A DNA stretch of 64,000 nt from contig NZ_JARYZI010000012.1 of the NCBI RefSeq assembly GCF_029914245.1, positions 1-64,000 of the forward strand. Direction: 5' to 3'. This document shows positions 61,180 through 64,000 of the stretch, one piece after another. Each line of letters begins with the position of its first letter. The first letter of the stretch is position 1. Source of the stretch: Fusibacter bizertensis. Its GTDB lineage: Bacteria > Bacillota > Clostridia > Peptostreptococcales > Acidaminobacteraceae. The notes under the pieces are model-generated. The model saw only the letters and a program-made list of their open reading frames with translations. It searched no databases and was not told the origin of the DNA. The position numbers and the translations under genes were made by a program.

Positions 61180-62355
61180 TCAAACATTAGATTCAACTAC
61201 TTTTTCACAGCCATTGAACTTAGCAAATTGATCAAAGCACTTGTTTAATGCAACTTCTAACTTCTTAGTTTTCTTTACGCCTTCTTCTAACCATATGTTT
61301 TTTACCAACAATGTTTTGGTTTTCTTTTGATTGATGACTTCAACTCTGCCAATTAATCGTTCACCATATAAAAGAGGCAGCACATAGTAAGCATATTGCC
61401 TTTGTACTTCAGGTGTATATATCTCCCATTTATATGAAAAGTCAAAAACTGCTTGAATCAACTTCCGATCCCAAAGAAAATTATCAAGCGGTGCCAATAA
61501 TTCACATCTTGGTTTTTCACTTTTCATTTGTATAACTTGATGGATTAGCGGCACATCTTCTGCCAGAATATAAAGTCGGTCATTTATTGACTCGACTTGA
61601 ACTGCTACGATTTTGTGTTCGGCAATGAGCGCTTCAAAAGCCTGCTTTCTCTTTGCCGCTTTAAGTTCCCATATATTGAGCCATGCATCTGATGGTTTAT
61701 TCCAAAGCAAACCAATGGCTCCAATTCTTCTTAAAATGCGCCACTTAATGTGCTCAATCTCATCTATATATGGATCCGATGATTCTAAGATCCTTTGATC
61801 TATACATCGCTTGGCTAAGTCATAGTATTTAAACGTTCCTTTTTTATGGTGAACTACCAAGTCCCCTCTAAAATAAAGTGTCTCAAGAGCTGCTCTTGAT
61901 AACTTGGTATCGCTCCAATACCAGTCGACTTTGTGATCATATCCAATATCTCGGGATGATAAAGGGCCTTTATCTTCAATCATTTTAAGTACTTCATCAC
62001 AAATGTCTTCAATTTCTTGATGGCTTCTACCACCACCTTTATACGCATCGCGGTAGCGCTGAAAATATGGCCAATCAGAAGCTTGCATAATCGCTAAGTT
62101 CTTGTCGAAATAATCTATTAGTTCTCGCTTATGGTAGAGCAAATCGTATAACCACTGTTTGTCAAAATCTTTTATTCTAGATTGAAGCACAAGTTCAGCG
62201 TTTTTTCCACATACATCAATAGGGTCAAACTGGATACAACCAACCTGCTTTACAAAAGCCATGATGCCTTCTTGTCCTTTAAAAATGTGCTTTCCCATTA
62301 GACCATGTTTTACAAGCATGAATCTACGTGCTTCTTCCTTTGATAAAGCGATCAT
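61180..62355 (-). CDS. winged-helix DNA glycosylase, YcaQ/AlkX family
   Basis: The 391-residue protein matches the HTH_42 (YcaQ) family, whose studied members AlkZ and AlkX/YcaQ remove DNA cross-links. Three winged helix-turn-helix repeats are expected; the conserved segment VGCIQFDPIDV contains the Q-x-D catalytic motif. ELVLQSRIKDFDKQWLYDLLYHKRELIDYF and CELLAPLDNFLWDRKLIQAVFDF are also typical. A LexA-type SOS box overlaps its promoter, which fits a repair role. It is monocistronic. AAGGAG precedes the ATG. Confidence 0.88.
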   Translation of the reverse strand: MIALSKEEARRFMLVKHGLMGKHIFKGQEGIMAFVKQVGCIQFDPIDVCGKNAELVLQSRIKDFDKQWLYDLLYHKRELIDYFDKNLAIMQASDWPYFQRYRDAYKGGGRSHQEIEDICDEVLKMIEDKGPLSSRDIGYDHKVDWYWSDTKLSRAALETLYFRGDLVVHHKKGTFKYYDLAKRCIDQRILESSDPYIDEIEHIKWRILRRIGAIGLLWNKPSDAWLNIWELKAAKRKQAFEALIAEHKIVAVQVESINDRLYILAEDVPLIHQVIQMKSEKPRCELLAPLDNFLWDRKLIQAVFDFSYKWEIYTPEVQRQYAYYVLPLLYGERLIGRVEVINQKKTKTLLVKNIWLEEGVKKTKKLEVALNKCFDQFAKFNGCEKVVESNV

Positions 62356-62399
62356 GTAAAATCTCCTTCACTTTTGATATATTTCCAAGAACTTGAGCC

Positions 62400-62413
62400 G
62401 GAACATTTGTTCT
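62400..62413 (-). promoter_or_regulatory. LexA-type SOS box over the YcaQ transcription start
   Basis: The minus-strand 14-mer AGAACAAATGTTCC has half-sites GAAC and GTTC around a 4-base spacer and fits CGAACRNRYGTTYC at all but the first base. It overlaps the expected transcription start of the glycosylase gene (about 62410), so repression would be direct. Confidence 0.7.
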
Positions 62414-62416
62414 TTT

Positions 62417-62444
62417 TTTATATCATGATTTTACTACAGTCCAA
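62417..62444 (-). promoter_or_regulatory. promoter of the YcaQ-family gene
   Basis: On the minus strand TTGGAC (62439-62444), 16 bases and TATAAA (62417-62422). Transcription would begin inside the LexA-type box. Confidence 0.6.
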
Positions 62445-62474
62445 AGCAATTGGCAACCGAAAGGAAAGGGATAC

Positions 62475-63377
62475 TTATTCTGCATATTGTACCGCGATTC
62501 CCGTTGAACGCAGATTTTCTAATAGTCCCCTATCAATAATCTTTTGGTCAAGTTCCTCATATGCAGTTAATTCTATCAATTTTGTCAATTGCATAATAGG
62601 CGTAATATCTGCCACATGGTTATAAGAAATATTAAGGCTTTGCAAATTTGTCAAAGTAGACAAAGCATCTATACTAACGACATTATTCATATGAATATTT
62701 AGGCTAATGATACTGTCTTTTCCTCTGAGCGGCTCAAGATCAGATATTGCATTATAGGTGAGATAAACATCTGTTAAGTTTTCCCAATTTTGCATAAACC
62801 CAATATCTGATAAGTTACAATCCGTAACAATAATACTGCTAACTGCTGTAAGATTTTTTAGAAAATCATACTCTGCTACATTAGTTTCTATAAAACCAAC
62901 ACGTTCAAGTGCAGGCGCATCGAAATCAGCAATAGGGTCAGATATTTCTGCATAACTCACATTTAGATAAAATAAATTCTGTAGGTTTACAACTGGGTTA
63001 AGAGATTTTAAAGTTCCTCTAGAAAATGAAAAATCATTTAAGTTAACCGCATATTCCAGTCCTGAAATTTCATTAACTGGATTTTTTTCATAATTGATAT
63101 TAATTGAATAAAGCATCTCCATATCAAGCGTTGTAAGTTCACCCTCAGGCTTATCAAGTTGTTCTCGAATCATTTGCTCAAGAACTGGATCTTTAATTGT
63201 GATTCTTTCTTCAATGACAGGGGCATCTGTTTCTAGCATATCAGTATCTTCTAAAGTCTCTTCTTGTTCTATTGATGCTTTATTTACATCATCAATGACT
63301 TCATCTGATGTATCACATCCCACTGTAAGTAATGCAATGACGCAGAAACCAATAATTCCAATTACATTTTTTCTCAT
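62475..63377 (-). CDS. leucine-rich-repeat lipoprotein
   Basis: The start is set at 63377, 8 bases after GGAGGTG; a longer frame of 308 residues lacks a ribosome site. The 300-residue precursor has a lipobox LTVGCDTS (Cys at about 20). An acidic linker follows. From about residue 90 there are internalin-type repeats of 20-22 residues (for example NLQNLFYLNVSYAEISD, NLTDVYLTYNAISDLEPL and NLQSLNISYNHVADITPI). The final segment ends at SNLRSTGIAVQY-type residues. These domains bind proteins, and the ligand is unknown. Confidence 0.85.
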   Translation of the reverse strand: MRKNVIGIIGFCVIALLTVGCDTSDEVIDDVNKASIEQEETLEDTDMLETDAPVIEERITIKDPVLEQMIREQLDKPEGELTTLDMEMLYSININYEKNPVNEISGLEYAVNLNDFSFSRGTLKSLNPVVNLQNLFYLNVSYAEISDPIADFDAPALERVGFIETNVAEYDFLKNLTAVSSIIVTDCNLSDIGFMQNWENLTDVYLTYNAISDLEPLRGKDSIISLNIHMNNVVSIDALSTLTNLQSLNISYNHVADITPIMQLTKLIELTAYEELDQKIIDRGLLENLRSTGIAVQYAE

Positions 63378-63522
63378 TATATTCACCTCCAATTTTATCA
63401 TAACGCTACTCAGAAGATTGAGCTACTTCAATTAGAGATTTGTCATTGACATCTTTAGCTATAGTTATAGTACTGGTATTCTAGATAAGATAAAATATAA
63501 TAGATCATACAAATATAAGCTC

Positions 63523-63553
63523 AAAAAAAGACTATATAGATATCTATATAGTC
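63523..63553 (-). terminator. terminator of the tRNA-Leu gene
   Basis: The 24-base stretch 63530-63553 is a perfect palindrome (GACTATATAGAT and its complement). On the minus strand it follows the tRNA and runs into TTTTTTT. Confidence 0.85.
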
Positions 63554-63561
63554 GATCATTT

Positions 63562-63647
63562 TGGTGCGAGTAATGGGACTTGAACCCACACGATATTACT
63601 ATCATACGATTCTGAGTCGTACCTGTCTGCCATTCCAGCACACTCGC
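63562..63647 (-). tRNA. tRNA-Leu (anticodon CAG)
   Basis: On the minus strand GCGAGTG pairs with TACTCGC as the acceptor stem (one G-T), followed by A and an encoded CCA. The anticodon stem TACGA/TCGTA encloses CTCAGAA, anticodon CAG at 63612-63614, reading CUG. A long variable arm (TGATAGTAATATCGT region) and the T loop TTCAAGT fit a class II leucine tRNA. Total 86 bases with CCA. Confidence 0.95.
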
Positions 63648-63667
63648 AAATACTTGCTTCAAGTGTA

Positions 63668-63697
63668 ATTATACACCTTAAATTCGCAAAATGTAAA
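63668..63697 (-). promoter_or_regulatory. promoter of the tRNA-Leu gene
   Basis: On the minus strand TTTACA (63692-63697), 18 bases and consensus TATAAT (63668-63673), about 20 bases before the mature 5' end. Confidence 0.75.
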
Positions 63698-63723
63698 TTG
63701 AATTTGAGCAAAACTTCTTTTGG

Positions 63724-63752
63724 TTGAACAGTAATGCCTCAATTGATATAAT
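63724..63752 (+). promoter_or_regulatory. promoter of the acyltransferase gene
   Basis: TTGAAC (63724-63729), 17 bases and an extended -10 TGATATAAT (63744-63752), with AGGAGG 18 bases further on before the ATG. Confidence 0.75.
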
Positions 63753-63780
63753 GTACTGGAATCAATTAATAGGAGGCAAC

Positions 63781-64000
63781 ATGACAAAGAAAAATTATAC
63801 CAGTATTCATTATATGAGGATTGTTGCTTGTTTGATGGTCATCGCCATACATATCACTGCAGCGCCAGTCGTTACACTCGACAAAAATTCGATAGTACAA
63901 TTGTTTTTTTTGTTTATTAATCAAGTTTCGAAACCTGCTGTTCCAATTTTTATATTCATCAGCGGTTTTTTACTGCATCATATCTACGCGAACAAACCTA
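63781..64000 (+). CDS. acyltransferase 3 family membrane protein (partial)
   Basis: The first 73 codons are in the window; the gene runs off the right end. The protein starts MTKKNYTSIHYMRIVACLMV, has the first membrane helix with the IH pair (VIAIHITAAP) typical of this family, and then the second helix with ISGFLLHH. Acyltransferase 3 proteins add acetyl or other acyl groups to surface polysaccharides. The ribosome site AGGAGG is 5 bases before the ATG. The substrate is unknown. Confidence 0.82.
   Translation, partial: MTKKNYTSIHYMRIVACLMVIAIHITAAPVVTLDKNSIVQLFFLFINQVSKPAVPIFIFISGFLLHHIYANKP

Noticed and set aside
63465-63662. 65-residue open frame at 63465-63662
   Set aside because: It runs through the tRNA-Leu gene and its terminator; no coding features.

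Overview
The window looks like chromosome of a low-GC, monoderm, anaerobic Firmicute, most likely a Clostridium-class organism. The pointers are A+T-rich DNA with strong AGGAGG ribosome sites, two S-layer homology (SLH) proteins, a glycine cleavage operon under a tandem glycine riboswitch, a sodium-pumping NQR-like operon, a flavodiiron protein/RIC pair for nitric oxide defence, and GAAC-N4-GTTC (Gram-positive type) LexA boxes. The genus cannot be fixed from this sequence; a Fusibacter/Acidaminobacter-like organism would fit. I saw no phage, insertion sequence or CRISPR array.

Layout. 1-525: two tandem near-consensus promoters and a conserved rRNA-leader motif point left, out of the window, towards a probable rRNA operon. 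526-6837: a small membrane protein, an unusual type IIA topoisomerase pair (parE/parC-like) with a LexA box upstream, an HD-GYP protein and a short SSB. 6995-11132: an MFS transporter, then a nitrosative-stress module (fprA, ric, divergent Crp/Fnr regulator, palindromic operator between them). 11188-32382: a roughly 20-kb type IV pilus locus transcribed leftward: pilD, then (after a c-di-GMP-I riboswitch and terminator) pilB, pilT, pilC, major pilin, pilX-like, a von Willebrand factor A prepilin, a 975-residue multidomain prepilin, a second pilT, pilM, pilN, pilO with an extra sugar-binding-like domain, an SLH protein, a second prepilin peptidase, an HD-GYP protein and a nine-hundred-residue PAS protein. 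32547-37140: a coiled-coil protein, a FUSC-type membrane protein, a Rossmann-fold/chemoreceptor fusion and a secreted helical-repeat protein. 37358-41238: nqrBCDEF-like operon without nqrA. 41333-48389: a histidine phosphatase, a 1626-residue secreted protein and its SLH partner. 48600-55997: gcvT-gcvH-gcvPA-gcvPB-lpd-glyA with its promoter, glycine riboswitch and terminators. 56087-64000: oligoendopeptidase F, an OsmC protein, lipoproteins, a cheY-cheC-diguanylate cyclase operon, a YcaQ-type DNA glycosylase with a LexA box over its promoter, tRNA-Leu(CAG), and the start of an acyltransferase.

How it works together. Cyclic di-GMP is the main theme: one GGDEF enzyme, two HD-GYP phosphodiesterases, a riboswitch that gates the pilus operon at the RNA level and tandem MshEN-type c-di-GMP-binding motifs at the N terminus of PilB. 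The pilus itself seems built for adhesion, with two modular prepilins (vWA and lectin/Ig-like) and, where Gram-negative operons carry pilP and pilQ after pilMNO, an SLH protein suited to a thick wall with an S-layer.
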